Source: Rariloculus sp965263005 (lineage in GTDB: Bacteria > Pseudomonadota > Gammaproteobacteria > Steroidobacterales > Rariloculaceae). Taken from it: a stretch of 64,000 bases of DNA. Every line of letters begins with the position of its first letter. Positions within the stretch are counted from its first letter, which is position 1. Location of the stretch: positions 3,658,001-3,722,000 of the forward strand of contig NZ_OZ253579.1 in assembly GCF_965263005.1 (NCBI RefSeq). Reading direction: 5' to 3'. The notes beneath the pieces were generated by a model that saw nothing but the letters and a program-made list of their open reading frames with translations, did not search any database and had not been told where the DNA came from. Below are positions 52,364-60,888 of this stretch, piece by piece. A program made the translations under genes and the position numbers.

Positions 52364-52678
52364 ATGAAGCGACGGCTCCGTTTTGGAAGGCCCGCGGAAC
52401 TTCGCTACGCAACCCTGGTTCTGCTGAGTCTTTGCGCGGCAGCATCCCAGGCTCAGGTGTTGTCGGTCGCGAGCGACGCAGGGCGCGTGCTGGTCATGCC
52501 CATCGGTCCAATCACCACCGCGGATGCCGTCGTGGACGGGGTGAGCGTCAGTCTCGGGATCGAGGGCAACTTCGGCGTCTATCGCGCGGCATTTCGCTGC
52601 GAGGCGCACACTGCCCGTGTCGCGCTGGCGACCGCCGTAGTTAGCTGGGGACAGACCGGCGCCGCACTGCGTTCATGA
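52364..52678 (+). CDS. Small secreted hypothetical protein, possibly truncated
   Basis: A 104-residue frame with a good site (GGGGAGAAAG) before the ATG. The signal peptide is convincing (LVLLSLCAAASQAQ). The mature part (VLSVASDAGRVLVMPIGPIT, then VYRAAFRCEAHTARVALATA) is not recognised. Its 3' end overlaps the convergent ATPase gene by 38 bases, and the last residues look unnatural. The reading frame may have been cut when the ATPase gene arrived. Confidence 0.5.
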   Translation: MKRRLRFGRPAELRYATLVLLSLCAAASQAQVLSVASDAGRVLVMPIGPITTADAVVDGVSVSLGIEGNFGVYRAAFRCEAHTARVALATAVVSWGQTGAALRS

Positions 52679-54365
52679 TGTTCTTCAAGATACCCGAGCA
52701 TGTCCGATCTATCTTCGCGCTTCGGGTGCCAAGTGCAGAGTACGCAACGCGGTCACTGAGACTTGGGATGGGGGCGCCGTCAATGGCAACACCCTGCGAA
52801 AACCCTTCGCCATCGAGAGACCAGCCGAGTGTTACGACCACGCTAAAGTCGGAATCTTCGGGATACGCGAAACTGCTAAGGGTAAACCTGCGAGAGATCT
52901 CCAAGGGGCGCCGATTATTCAAATTGAATCCCTTCTTCACGATGTGACTGTCCTTCGTCCGTTCCCAATTGCCGGCTTCCAGGAGGCTGCCGGAGTTGAC
53001 GTTGCTGCTACCAAACTCGAGAAAGGAACTCGACTGAAGTTCCCGAAATAGCGGGGCCACCTGCCGACTCAGGGAGGATTCGAGCTCATCGAGCGTCGGC
53101 CGAATATAGCGGCTGTATACACTGTCCAGGATATTCACATCGGATTCGGTGGGTGACGGCGGCTTGTTGTCCTTCACAAAGGCGGCCATCTCCTCGTTGA
53201 CCTCGAATCGTTCCAGCACGTCGCACAAGTCATCGAACGGCACGACCTCGCCGACGGTCCGCGACTGACGGGCTGTGCCGCCGTAGACGACAACCTTCAT
53301 GGAAATTCTCGGGACCGATTCCGCGACCGCGTTGAGGGAATCGAAGAAATCCGCGGCGATGGTTGCGGCGGACTTGATTTCCATCGCGACCATGTCGCTC
53401 GCAGCCTCGAATAAGAGATCGCACTCCAATCCCCGGCTGTCGCGAAAGAAGGAGAGATTGGAGGGACGACCGCGATTGAAGCGGTACTTTAGCGCCTCCA
53501 CCACGACCATGTTCTCGAACAATGCGCCTCGCAGGGGATGGGTGGCGATCTGCTCGGCTCGCTCTATGCCGATCAGATAGGCGGCGAACCCGACATCGTA
53601 GAAATAGAGCTTGGGCGATTTGACCAAGCGCTTTCGGACATTGGCGTGAAACGGCGGCAGCCTGAAAGCGATGAAGCTTGCCTCCAAAACCCCGAGCCAG
53701 TGCCGCGCCGTCGTGTGAGACACGCCGGCGTCCGATCCGAGCGCGACGAGATTGGTCAATTGCCCGATCCGGCCGGCGCATAGGCGGACAAATCGCCGAA
53801 AGCTCGATAGATTGCGGATCTCGCCCAATCGGCGCACGTCGCGCTCGACGTAAGTCTCAAAGTAATCAGAAAAGGCCTGATGCGGTTCGAGACCCTTATC
53901 GTAGATGCGCGGATAAAAACCCGAGTACAGAATCTCTTCCGTCGCGTTGCCGGCACCCGTCCGTTGCCGTTCGGCGAGGGAAAAAGGCAGGAGGCGGAGC
54001 AGCCCCGTTCGTCCCGCCAGCGATTGGGTGATGGCTTCGGAGAGCTTGAAGTGTTCGCTTCCCGTCAGGATGAACAGTCCGTTTCCACCATTCTCGTCGG
54101 CGAAAACCTGAAGATACGAGAGCAGATCAGGGACACGCTGGATCTCATCGAGGATGGCGCCGTTGTCGATTTGGGAAAGGAAACCGCGAGGATCGGATCG
54201 GGCAAATTCCCGCTGGTCTGGCGCTTCCAGATTAACGTACTTCAGATGAGGGAAGGTCGCTCGGCAGAGCGTGGTCTTGCCGGATTGCCGCGGCCCGGTG
54301 ACGGTAACAAAGGGATATTGCTCGAAGAGCCTGGCCAGACAGGGGGTGATGTCGCGCTCAATCAT
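52641..54365 (-). CDS. AAA_14/DUF4143 ATPase with long C-terminal extension
   Basis: A 574-residue protein. Residues 1-380 are a typical AAA_14-DUF4143 ATPase: Walker A GPRQSGKTT (24-32), Walker B GAILDEIQRVP, LTGSEHFKL, YVERDVRRLGEI, then DUF4143 with LYFYDVGFAAYLIG and a nuclease-like core LECDLLFEA...AMEIKSA. Such proteins are scattered among accessory genes and have no settled role. About 190 further residues (from FEVNEEMAAFVKDN on) have no counterpart I know and include a beta-rich part (FTLSSFAYPEDSDFSVVVTL). Family length is usually 380-450, so the tail is unusual. Confidence 0.82.
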   Translation of the reverse strand: MIERDITPCLARLFEQYPFVTVTGPRQSGKTTLCRATFPHLKYVNLEAPDQREFARSDPRGFLSQIDNGAILDEIQRVPDLLSYLQVFADENGGNGLFILTGSEHFKLSEAITQSLAGRTGLLRLLPFSLAERQRTGAGNATEEILYSGFYPRIYDKGLEPHQAFSDYFETYVERDVRRLGEIRNLSSFRRFVRLCAGRIGQLTNLVALGSDAGVSHTTARHWLGVLEASFIAFRLPPFHANVRKRLVKSPKLYFYDVGFAAYLIGIERAEQIATHPLRGALFENMVVVEALKYRFNRGRPSNLSFFRDSRGLECDLLFEAASDMVAMEIKSAATIAADFFDSLNAVAESVPRISMKVVVYGGTARQSRTVGEVVPFDDLCDVLERFEVNEEMAAFVKDNKPPSPTESDVNILDSVYSRYIRPTLDELESSLSRQVAPLFRELQSSSFLEFGSSNVNSGSLLEAGNWERTKDSHIVKKGFNLNNRRPLEISRRFTLSSFAYPEDSDFSVVVTLGWSLDGEGFSQGVAIDGAPIPSLSDRVAYSALGTRSAKIDRTCSGILKNIMNAVRRRSVPS

Positions 54366-54501
54366 GGCGTCTCATTATACGAACCTTGTAACAATATGAA
54401 AGTTGTACATTCATTTTGTTCATTCCAGGCGGATCCCGCAGGGACGCGCAGATCAAGCGGAGGACCTGGCCCGCGGCTATCAATCGCGGCGGCGCGGCGA
54501 C

Positions 54502-54978
54502 CTATTCGCTGACCGCAATCACTGCCCCGCCGGTCAGAGCGAGAAGCTCCTCGGGGCTCAAGGGAAAGACGTCTTGCGGGGTTCCGGCCGCCACCCAGAT
54601 CTCCGAATAGCGCATCAGGCTCTCGTCGATAAAGACGACGGGATCGACGCTGTGTCCCACCGGCGGGACGCCCCCGATGGCAAAGCCCGTGTTCTCGCGC
54701 ACGAAATCGGGGGTGGCGCGCTCGACCGGCTCGCCCAGCACGGCGGCGATTGACGCCATGTCGACCCGGTTCGGGCCACTCGCGACTACCAGCACCGGGC
54801 GGTTGGAACGGGCCGCGCGGAAGATCATCGACTTCCCGATCCGCGCCAACTCGCAGCCGACGGCCTCCGCGGCCTCCGTAGCGCTTCGCGCGGAGGCAGG
54901 CAGTTCGCGTACCCGCGCCCCGAGGCCCGCTGCGACGAGTATGGCTTCTACCCGGCCGGCACTGCCGCTTCGCGGCAT
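54502..54978 (-). CDS. YbaK/ProX-type aminoacyl-tRNA deacylase
   Basis: A 158-residue protein of the YbaK/EbsC editing-domain family, which removes wrongly attached amino acids from tRNA-Pro or tRNA-Ala. The family lysine is in IGKSMIFRA, and G-x-x-P is in GGVPPVGH. ELARIGKSMIF, TPDFVRENTGFAIGG and VVFIDESLMRYSEIW are further conserved stretches. A single gene, not adjacent to proS. The exact specificity (YbaK, ProX or AlaX-like) is uncertain. Confidence 0.87.
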   Translation of the reverse strand: MPRSGSAGRVEAILVAAGLGARVRELPASARSATEAAEAVGCELARIGKSMIFRAARSNRPVLVVASGPNRVDMASIAAVLGEPVERATPDFVRENTGFAIGGVPPVGHSVDPVVFIDESLMRYSEIWVAAGTPQDVFPLSPEELLALTGGAVIAVSE

Positions 54979-55010
54979 ATCAGCTTACAGCGGCGCGACG
55001 CACGAAGCGG

Positions 55011-56411
55011 TCAGAATTCCATGGCGCGAGCATCGGCGAGAATCAGGTCGCGATAAACGGGCAGCGACCAGCCCTCGGCCTCGAGTTCGTCGAGCCGCTC
55101 CTCGACCGTGCGGCGGTAGTCGGCGGGACTCCCGTAAAGCGCTCGCAGCTCATCTACCGGGAACGGCAACTGATACGCACTCAGCCGGCACATGGTCGCC
55201 GCACCGTTCGCGTTTTCCGTAAGCCACCAGTTCGGATTCTCGATCGGCGGACTCGCGGGGCTGTTGACCGCGACATACTTGGCCGTGGGCACGTCGACAT
55301 AGGGGTTTCTGATGCCGCCAAGCCCGTTACCGTGCTCGTCGAGCAGCATTTGAGAGCCGTCGTTGACGACGTTGCGGTCGAGAAGGGTGCGGTCGGCCCG
55401 GGGCGGCACGATGCCTTCGTCGACCCAGCGCAACAGATGATGCAGACCGACGGACATGTAGGCCTGCGCCGGGAACGTGCTCAACGGGTGCGCACAGGGA
55501 TTCGGCAGAAGTCGAATGTTGTCGCGCGAATCGACGTGCCCGATTGCCGCGAACTCATAGAGCCGATACTGCTGGCCGGGCTCATCGCTGTCCTGTCGCC
55601 TCGGGACGTTCCTTTCGTATTCATGCATCGTCGGCAACTGAATGAGCGGGACGTCCACGCCCGGTATCGTGGCGCCCGTGGACGTGGGCATGTAACCGTC
55701 GTAGATGTGCCCCATCTCGGGTGTGCGATAGACCATATGGGCCGGCAGGTAGTTGATCAGCGTTCCGGAACTCATGGACGAGCCCGACAGGACAGTCTTG
55801 CGAACATCGAGCCCGGCAAGTGGACCTTGATCGCTCTTTATCAGGGCGCCGACCTGGGCGAGGATGTCGTTGGCCTGCCCACCCACAATATCGAGATCGC
55901 GATAGCGATCGGCATTGAAGGCGTCGAAGCGGGTCGGTGGAACGGTCAGGATTTCGACGGCCGCATGACCGGAATCCATCACATACATCGCGGTGTACTC
56001 GAACGCGTGCGCTGCCCCGCTCGAATGCATCGATTCGGCAAGCACGAGCCCGCTGAAATCCTCATCGTCGGCCGGCCGCCTGACCACGAGGCGCGACGTA
56101 AAAGGCTTGCCGTCAGCGGTGCCCGACACGAAGTACTCATCCGTCACGTAGCCGTAGTCCTCAGGGCCGTGACCGGGCGCCTGCGACGGCGCGGTGTCGA
56201 ACATCGGTCCCGGTCCCGTGATCCTGGCCGACAAGGCCGGCGACTCGACGGCCGTGGGTTCCGTGGGCAGGTTGGGGAGTTGTGGCGGCCTCCCCGTTCC
56301 GCGACCACCGGGTGGCCCCTGCGCTGGCGCCGCACCGGAAAGGAAAAAGCTCAATGTGCCGATCGTTGACGCCGCAACGACGCAACAGACTCTTCGGTTA
56401 ATCAGCTTCAT
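55011..56411 (-). CDS. Secreted alpha/beta hydrolase domain protein
   Basis: A 466-residue exported protein (signal ending GAAPAQ) followed by a proline/glycine-rich stretch. The rest matches a large alpha/beta hydrolase family found in secreted enzymes (PF20091-like). The nucleophile elbow is probably GSSMSSG; other features are SGLVLAESMHSSGAAHAFEY, GGQANDILAQ and HLLRWVDEGIVPP. An esterase or related activity is plausible, substrate unknown. Last gene of a minus-strand run that includes two GxWxGDTL genes and a DUF6152 gene. Confidence 0.8.
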   Translation of the reverse strand: MKLINRRVCCVVAASTIGTLSFFLSGAAPAQGPPGGRGTGRPPQLPNLPTEPTAVESPALSARITGPGPMFDTAPSQAPGHGPEDYGYVTDEYFVSGTADGKPFTSRLVVRRPADDEDFSGLVLAESMHSSGAAHAFEYTAMYVMDSGHAAVEILTVPPTRFDAFNADRYRDLDIVGGQANDILAQVGALIKSDQGPLAGLDVRKTVLSGSSMSSGTLINYLPAHMVYRTPEMGHIYDGYMPTSTGATIPGVDVPLIQLPTMHEYERNVPRRQDSDEPGQQYRLYEFAAIGHVDSRDNIRLLPNPCAHPLSTFPAQAYMSVGLHHLLRWVDEGIVPPRADRTLLDRNVVNDGSQMLLDEHGNGLGGIRNPYVDVPTAKYVAVNSPASPPIENPNWWLTENANGAATMCRLSAYQLPFPVDELRALYGSPADYRRTVEERLDELEAEGWSLPVYRDLILADARAMEF

Positions 56412-56560
56412 CGTCTACTCCAGGTGTCCCGTCCCACAAACAAAATCACGTTCTGAGTCGGCGGAACGCGCAGCACGGCACGCGTTCCGCAGTCGGTATC
56501 GGGCACTGCGAGTGGCTTCCCGCGCGCATCGCCGTACCGTCGCCGCATGGCCCGATCCCA

Positions 56561-57997
56561 TTACTCGAAGCTGAATATGTCGTCGTCTGAAGGCCGCTCC
56601 ATATTCTGCTCGTGGTACTCCTCCCAGATGGCAGCCCAGGGGCGGCCGTACATATCCGGCACCTTGTATTCGAATACGGTACCGGGCGCCACGGGTGTCG
56701 CGAGTCCATCGATCGGATATATCGTCTGCAGGCACTCGATGAACGTGTAGGGGTCGCCTTCCTCGAAGCCGCTGATCCGGACCAGATTTCGAACCATGCG
56801 GATCGGTTCGACGAGCCCTTCGGGATCGTAGAAGATGCCTTCGTGATTGAGGCCGATGAGCTTGCCCGTGTCGTCACGGTTCGGTGTGTAAATCTCGATG
56901 GTCTGCAGCCGGTTCGAGAAGTCGAAATTGCCGTGCACTTTCCAGCCCTGAATGTTGGACGCCCAGGTGATCAGCACGTCTCCGTCCCAAAATCCGATGG
57001 TCTCGCCGTACCAGCGCGGCACATCGGCGCCGAGCCTTGGTACGGCGCCGCCCATGTTGAAGGACCGCCCGACATGCACGTACGTGAGCACATTGTCGGC
57101 ATCGCCGGCCAGGAACTGTACGACGTCGGGCGTCACCATGATCCAGTGCGGTTGATTCGTGACGGCGTGGTAGTGCCAGCGCCGCATGAATCCCTCGGGC
57201 CAGCAATACTGAGCCGGCCACTGAGGCGCATTGGAGTGGGCGTTGTGATAGGCCTCCTGGACCATGCGGGTCTGATAGTCCTCCGTCAGCAGCGACAGAA
57301 TCGTCGGCATCTGGTTCCAGAAAAGCTCGGCATACCAGTTTTGTCCGCGCGGCCAGACATAGCGTCCGTTCCAGTCGCCCGGCACCGTGGCATAGGTGTG
57401 CCGGGTGGGCCCGCCGCGGCGTTGCGTCTCTTCGAGTAACGCCTCGTAATGCGCCTCGGCCGTTTCGAAAGGATAGGGACTGACGATCGATTCCCTCGGA
57501 TAGTCCCGATCGCAATACCCCCAGGCGGCTGAAGCCGGCGGGTTGTCGCCGATCGTGCCTGAGCGCCATGCGGCTTCGATCGCAATGCTGCTATTGCAAC
57601 GAAAGTAGCGTGGGTCGCTCCACAGTTCGCGGTCCTGATAAAAGTCCTCGCTCGTGAAGATATCGACCTCGAGCGGCTCGATTCCCTCCGGTACGGCGCC
57701 GTCCCATGCCGAGCCTTCGGCGATCTCCACAGCATCGCCGTCCCCGCTCGGGCGAACGACGCGATACGGGCCGACCATCCAATAGGCTTCCGGGAGACCT
57801 TCGATTTCGGCAGGCGGGTACCTTTCGGTGTCCGACATGTCGGTGAACGACTCCACCGGAATGGCGACGGCGAGCGGCGCCCCGCGGCCGACACTCGTCA
57901 ATCCGATGTCGGCGGTCTGCTGCGCGCCGGCCGGCGACGCGAGCCCGGCCCCTGCCAGCGCGGCAACCGCGGCGGCGAACTTAGCGGCCTGTCGCAC
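56561..57997 (-). CDS. Secreted GxWxGDTL-family protein (copy 5, long type)
   Basis: A roughly 478-residue exported protein, the closest relative of the product at 45418. It shares LEVDIFTSEDFYQDRELWSD, DPRYFRCN, ESIVSPYPFETAEAHYEALL, the cysteine motif YCWPEGFMRRW, MVTPDVVQFLAGDADN, the core GETIGFWDGDVLITWA and the end YGRPWAAIWEEYHEQNMERP. The frame runs upstream through palindromic repeat F. The GTG at 57997, directly at the edge of that repeat and followed by a signal peptide (FAAAVAALAGAGLASPAGAQ), was chosen as start. The native start may have been lost. Confidence 0.72.
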   Translation of the reverse strand: MRQAAKFAAAVAALAGAGLASPAGAQQTADIGLTSVGRGAPLAVAIPVESFTDMSDTERYPPAEIEGLPEAYWMVGPYRVVRPSGDGDAVEIAEGSAWDGAVPEGIEPLEVDIFTSEDFYQDRELWSDPRYFRCNSSIAIEAAWRSGTIGDNPPASAAWGYCDRDYPRESIVSPYPFETAEAHYEALLEETQRRGGPTRHTYATVPGDWNGRYVWPRGQNWYAELFWNQMPTILSLLTEDYQTRMVQEAYHNAHSNAPQWPAQYCWPEGFMRRWHYHAVTNQPHWIMVTPDVVQFLAGDADNVLTYVHVGRSFNMGGAVPRLGADVPRWYGETIGFWDGDVLITWASNIQGWKVHGNFDFSNRLQTIEIYTPNRDDTGKLIGLNHEGIFYDPEGLVEPIRMVRNLVRISGFEEGDPYTFIECLQTIYPIDGLATPVAPGTVFEYKVPDMYGRPWAAIWEEYHEQNMERPSDDDIFSFE

Positions 57998-58094
57998 CAG
58001 TCCCGCTGCGTGGGGCGGAAGACCGCCTCGCGCCTTGCCGGCCGGGCGCCTCGCCAGTCTCGGTGCGACTCGGGATTTTCGCCACGGGCTGCTA
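57998..58094. repeat. Short, left-truncated copy (F) of the TAG-ended palindromic repeat
   Basis: The right end TTTTCGCCACGGGCTGCTA is intact; the left end lacks the TAGCAGCCCGTGGC arm and begins at CAGTCCCGCTGC. The core GGGGCGGAAGACCGCCTCG matches copy C in reverse. The right CTA (58092-58094) is the stop codon of the DUF6152 gene; the truncated left edge adjoins the start of the next gene. Confidence 0.85.
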
Positions 58095-58520
58095 GTCCTC
58101 GCCGCCCTGACCATCGGTGCGGCCGAGCGTCGTGCCGTCGGCAAGCTCGACGCCAACGTACAGTCCGCCCTGGCTGCCGTCGTTCAGCGTGATGGCATTG
58201 CGCAGCGGATTGACGTAAATCGTCACCTCGTCGCCGATCCTGAGCGAGGTTCGCCGCCAGCCCTGATTGAGCAGCACGTTGGCCGCAGTCATCTCGACGG
58301 TCCACAGTCCGTCGGGGGCGTCGCCCTCGGCTACGCCGTCGACCTTGAATGAGGCATGAGGGTTGATCCAGCGGAACTGAGTGACCGTGCCCTCGACCTT
58401 GACTACGGTGTCGTTATCGAACGCCGAGGTCGAATGGTGGGCCAACGCAAGCGTGCCCGCGAGCATGCCGAGTGCGGCAGTGCCTGCCGCCGAGAACGCT
58501 ACTCTTCGCATCGTCTTCAT
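58092..58520 (-). CDS. Small secreted DUF6152 protein
   Basis: A 142-residue exported protein. The signal (AALGMLAGTLALA) is followed by the DUF6152 start AHHSTSAFDNDTVVKVEGTV and the family motif FRWINPHASFKVDG, then GWRRTSLRIGDEVTIYVNPL. It comes 27 bases after the GxWxGDTL gene at 58548 and before the one at 56561, so it sits between two partners. Its TAG stop belongs to palindromic repeat F. The acidic tail (RTDGQGGED) immediately before the repeat may or may not be native. Confidence 0.83.
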   Translation of the reverse strand: MKTMRRVAFSAAGTAALGMLAGTLALAHHSTSAFDNDTVVKVEGTVTQFRWINPHASFKVDGVAEGDAPDGLWTVEMTAANVLLNQGWRRTSLRIGDEVTIYVNPLRNAITLNDGSQGGLYVGVELADGTTLGRTDGQGGED

Positions 58521-58547
58521 CGTCTGGTTCCTCGTCGTTTGCGCCGC

Positions 58548-59372
58548 CTAGCGCGACAGCCCTTCCTGCCCGGCCTGCGTGCTCGGCAGGTTGTCGTTCA
58601 GGTCCGGCAGACACTCGACCTCGTTGATATCGGTGTAGTCCACTCGCAGCCAACTCTTGGTGTTGCGCCACTCCCCGACCCAGCCGTTCGGGTCCGTCAT
58701 GATGTGCTCGATCTCGAGGACCTCGCCGTCCTCGAGCAGCCGGATGCGCTCCTGCATCCGGAATTCCTCGGAAATCGGGATACCCGAATCGATGAAGTGA
58801 TTGTACGTCTCGATGTAGCGTGTGTCGGCGACGAGCGTGTCGCCCTCCCAATGGCCGATCGACTCGCCGTTGTAGGTGTAGATCACGTAATCCGGGTCCG
58901 AGTACTCGCGCCCGTCGAGAAAGATCTGCCTGAAGCTGTTGTTGAAGTTCGAGACCATGAAGATCACGGTCGGCAGTTGAATCATTGCGATGGGCCAGAC
59001 GCGCGTCATGATCATCGGGATACCGGCCGGGTAGCACTGCCCGATCGCGTCGCGGTACCCACGCCCTTCCGCGCGGGCGCGCTGCCCCTCCTCGTAGTCC
59101 TCTTTCGCCTGACCGATGAACTCCGGGTACGGCGGGCCGTACCGGAAGTTCCCGAAACCTTCGCTCAGATCGACGAACCACGTACCCGTCAGACTGAACG
59201 GCGGCTCGGGGCGCTCCGCGTTCAGATTCTCAGGCGCGAGGGCGCCCGGGAATTCCAGGTGCTGGGGGATCATCCGGCTCAACGATTCGCGACGCTCGGC
59301 TGCGGTCTGCGCAAGCGTCAGCGCCGGAGCTGCGATCAAGGCAATCAGTGCGAGATGTCTTAGTCGTGACAT
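58548..59372 (-). CDS. Secreted GxWxGDTL-family protein (copy 6)
   Basis: A 274-residue exported protein (signal ending PALTLAQ). It contains FSLTGTWFVDL, the cysteine motif QCYPAGIPM, VIFMVSNFNNSFRQIFLDGR and the core GESIGHWEGDTLVADT followed by YNHFIDSG. It ends soon after, with one further cysteine (VECLPDLNDN). The layout is like copy 2. First gene of a run with DUF6152 (58092), copy 5 (56561) and a secreted hydrolase (55011). Function unknown. Confidence 0.75.
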   Translation of the reverse strand: MSRLRHLALIALIAAPALTLAQTAAERRESLSRMIPQHLEFPGALAPENLNAERPEPPFSLTGTWFVDLSEGFGNFRYGPPYPEFIGQAKEDYEEGQRARAEGRGYRDAIGQCYPAGIPMIMTRVWPIAMIQLPTVIFMVSNFNNSFRQIFLDGREYSDPDYVIYTYNGESIGHWEGDTLVADTRYIETYNHFIDSGIPISEEFRMQERIRLLEDGEVLEIEHIMTDPNGWVGEWRNTKSWLRVDYTDINEVECLPDLNDNLPSTQAGQEGLSR

Positions 59373-59500
59373 CGTTCTCCCGGTGGCTAGTTCGACAATT
59401 TGCTGCCGGTCCGGCGGACCGCGCTACGCAGACGACTCAAGACCGGCCCGCATCACTCTACCACAGCCCAACGGTCAAACTTGGACGGCCCGCAGCTCGC

Positions 59501-59905
59501 TCACGCTGCGGCAATGAGCCAGCCCGGAGCGCTGGCATCGAGCAGGATCAACGCGATCAAGCCGCCCGCGATCGACACGTTCTTCCAGAACAACACCCAC
59601 TGCAAAAAATCTATCGTCGAGTTCTTGACCATGTATCGGAAGTGATAGAGATAGCTCGCCGGGACGAGAAACACGAGCCACGCTACGCACACCGCCCAGA
59701 CGTAGTAATCGACGATCAGCATCAACGAGCCGACCATCTCCAACGCGATGACGATCGGCAAGGCAACGCGCGCCAACGGGATCCCGTGGCCCTGCATCTC
59801 CTTGACCGTGTGCTCGAAATGCGTCGCCTTGTAAAGCCCTGCCGCGACCCAGATCCCACAGGTCAGTACGCGTGCGATCAAATAGGCGGTTGCAACCGAG
59901 GTCAT
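59501..59905 (-). CDS. DoxX-like small membrane protein
   Basis: A 134-residue inner-membrane protein with four hydrophobic segments (YLIARVLTCGIWVAAGLYK, VALPIVIALEMVGSLMLIVD, YVWAVCVAWLVFLVPASYLY, VSIAGGLIALILLD). The GLYK and F-E-x-x-V-K-E-M region in the first loop, and general layout, resemble the DoxX family, whose members are linked to quinone or thiol redox functions. ATG 59905 is preceded by GGAGGAGCC and was preferred to an ATG four codons upstream. Function is only suggested. Confidence 0.75.
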   Translation of the reverse strand: MTSVATAYLIARVLTCGIWVAAGLYKATHFEHTVKEMQGHGIPLARVALPIVIALEMVGSLMLIVDYYVWAVCVAWLVFLVPASYLYHFRYMVKNSTIDFLQWVLFWKNVSIAGGLIALILLDASAPGWLIAAA

Positions 59906-60066
59906 TGGCTCCTCCATGTTGTTCTTGTCGCGGCGATCATAGCAAAACCGCGCCGCGGTCCGCGTCGGGCAACACGCCTACCGGGCAGCGGGACGCTTGC
60001 GAAGAGTCACGGCCAGGCACACGCGCCCAGCCTCGCGGTCGAAGCGAAGCCGCGACCCGGTATTCG

Positions 60067-60792
60067 CTAGAGGGACGGCTCGTCGAGGCGCTCCAACAAC
60101 TGGCCCGGTGGAAGATAGCCGCCGAGCAGATCGCCCGAGGCCGAGAAAATAGCCGGCGTGCCGCGCACACCGACCTGCAGGCCGAGGTCGTAGTGCGTAC
60201 TGACGGGCGTGTTCGCACAGGTCTCTTCGGGTACGGCGCCGCCGCCTGTCGCGCGCGTGAACGCGGTATTGCGGTCGTCTGCGCACCAGACCTTGTCCGC
60301 CTTTGCCCACGACTCCGTGTCGGGCCCCGTACGCGGGTAGAACAGGTATCGCACCTCGATGCCGAGCGCATTGACCTCATCGATATCGCGATGAAACTGG
60401 CGGCAGTACCCGCAATCGATATCGGTGAAAATCGTGACCGTGTGCTTGACATCGCCGTCGGCGGGGCTGAAGACGAGCATGGTGTCACGGTCGACCGTGG
60501 ACAGGATGCCGGTACGCGTACTCGATCGAGTTTGCTCCGTGAGATTCCGGCTCGTGTCGATGTCGTAGATCTCGCCTTGCAGCAGGTAGCGGCCGTCGGA
60601 CGAAATGTAGGCCACGTTCGTGCCCACGGCGACCTCGTAGATCCCTTCGATCGGAGATTCCGATAGATCGCTGGCGTCCACGCCATTGAGCTTTGCCGCG
60701 AGTTCCTGCTTCGTGAGATCGCCGACCCCGTCCTGGGCAAGCGCGGTTGGCAAGCAAAAACCAAGTGTCAGCGCGATCCAACTTCTATTCAC
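60067..60792 (-). CDS. dsbC: Thiol:disulfide interchange protein DsbC
   Basis: Periplasmic disulfide isomerase. The 241-residue protein has a Sec signal (ending TALAQ), an N-terminal dimerisation domain (ESPIEGIYEVAVGTNVAYIS, RYLLQGEIYDI) and a thioredoxin-fold domain with active site CGYC in TDIDCGYCRQFH and the cis-Pro loop VRGTPAIF. A second pair of cysteines (VWCADD and EETCAN) is as in DsbC. GTG 60792 behind GGGAG gives a normal signal peptide. It lies next to xerD, a common gammaproteobacterial arrangement (xerD-dsbC). Confidence 0.93.
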   Translation of the reverse strand: MNRSWIALTLGFCLPTALAQDGVGDLTKQELAAKLNGVDASDLSESPIEGIYEVAVGTNVAYISSDGRYLLQGEIYDIDTSRNLTEQTRSSTRTGILSTVDRDTMLVFSPADGDVKHTVTIFTDIDCGYCRQFHRDIDEVNALGIEVRYLFYPRTGPDTESWAKADKVWCADDRNTAFTRATGGGAVPEETCANTPVSTHYDLGLQVGVRGTPAIFSASGDLLGGYLPPGQLLERLDEPSL

Positions 60793-60888
60793 TGCAGTCT
60801 CCCGTACTACGGACGGTCCCATGCGCACCGGTTATTCTAGCAAGAATGAGCGGGCCCGAAAGCGGCAGTTCGGCGTCGATGCGCCCAT

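Noticed and set aside
31980..59400. A direct repeat of the tRNA-Leu 3' end as right attachment site of the island.
   Set aside because: Reading to 60 kb by eye I did not find a second copy of TTCGAGTCTCTCTCCCGGCA. It may lie outside the window or have decayed.
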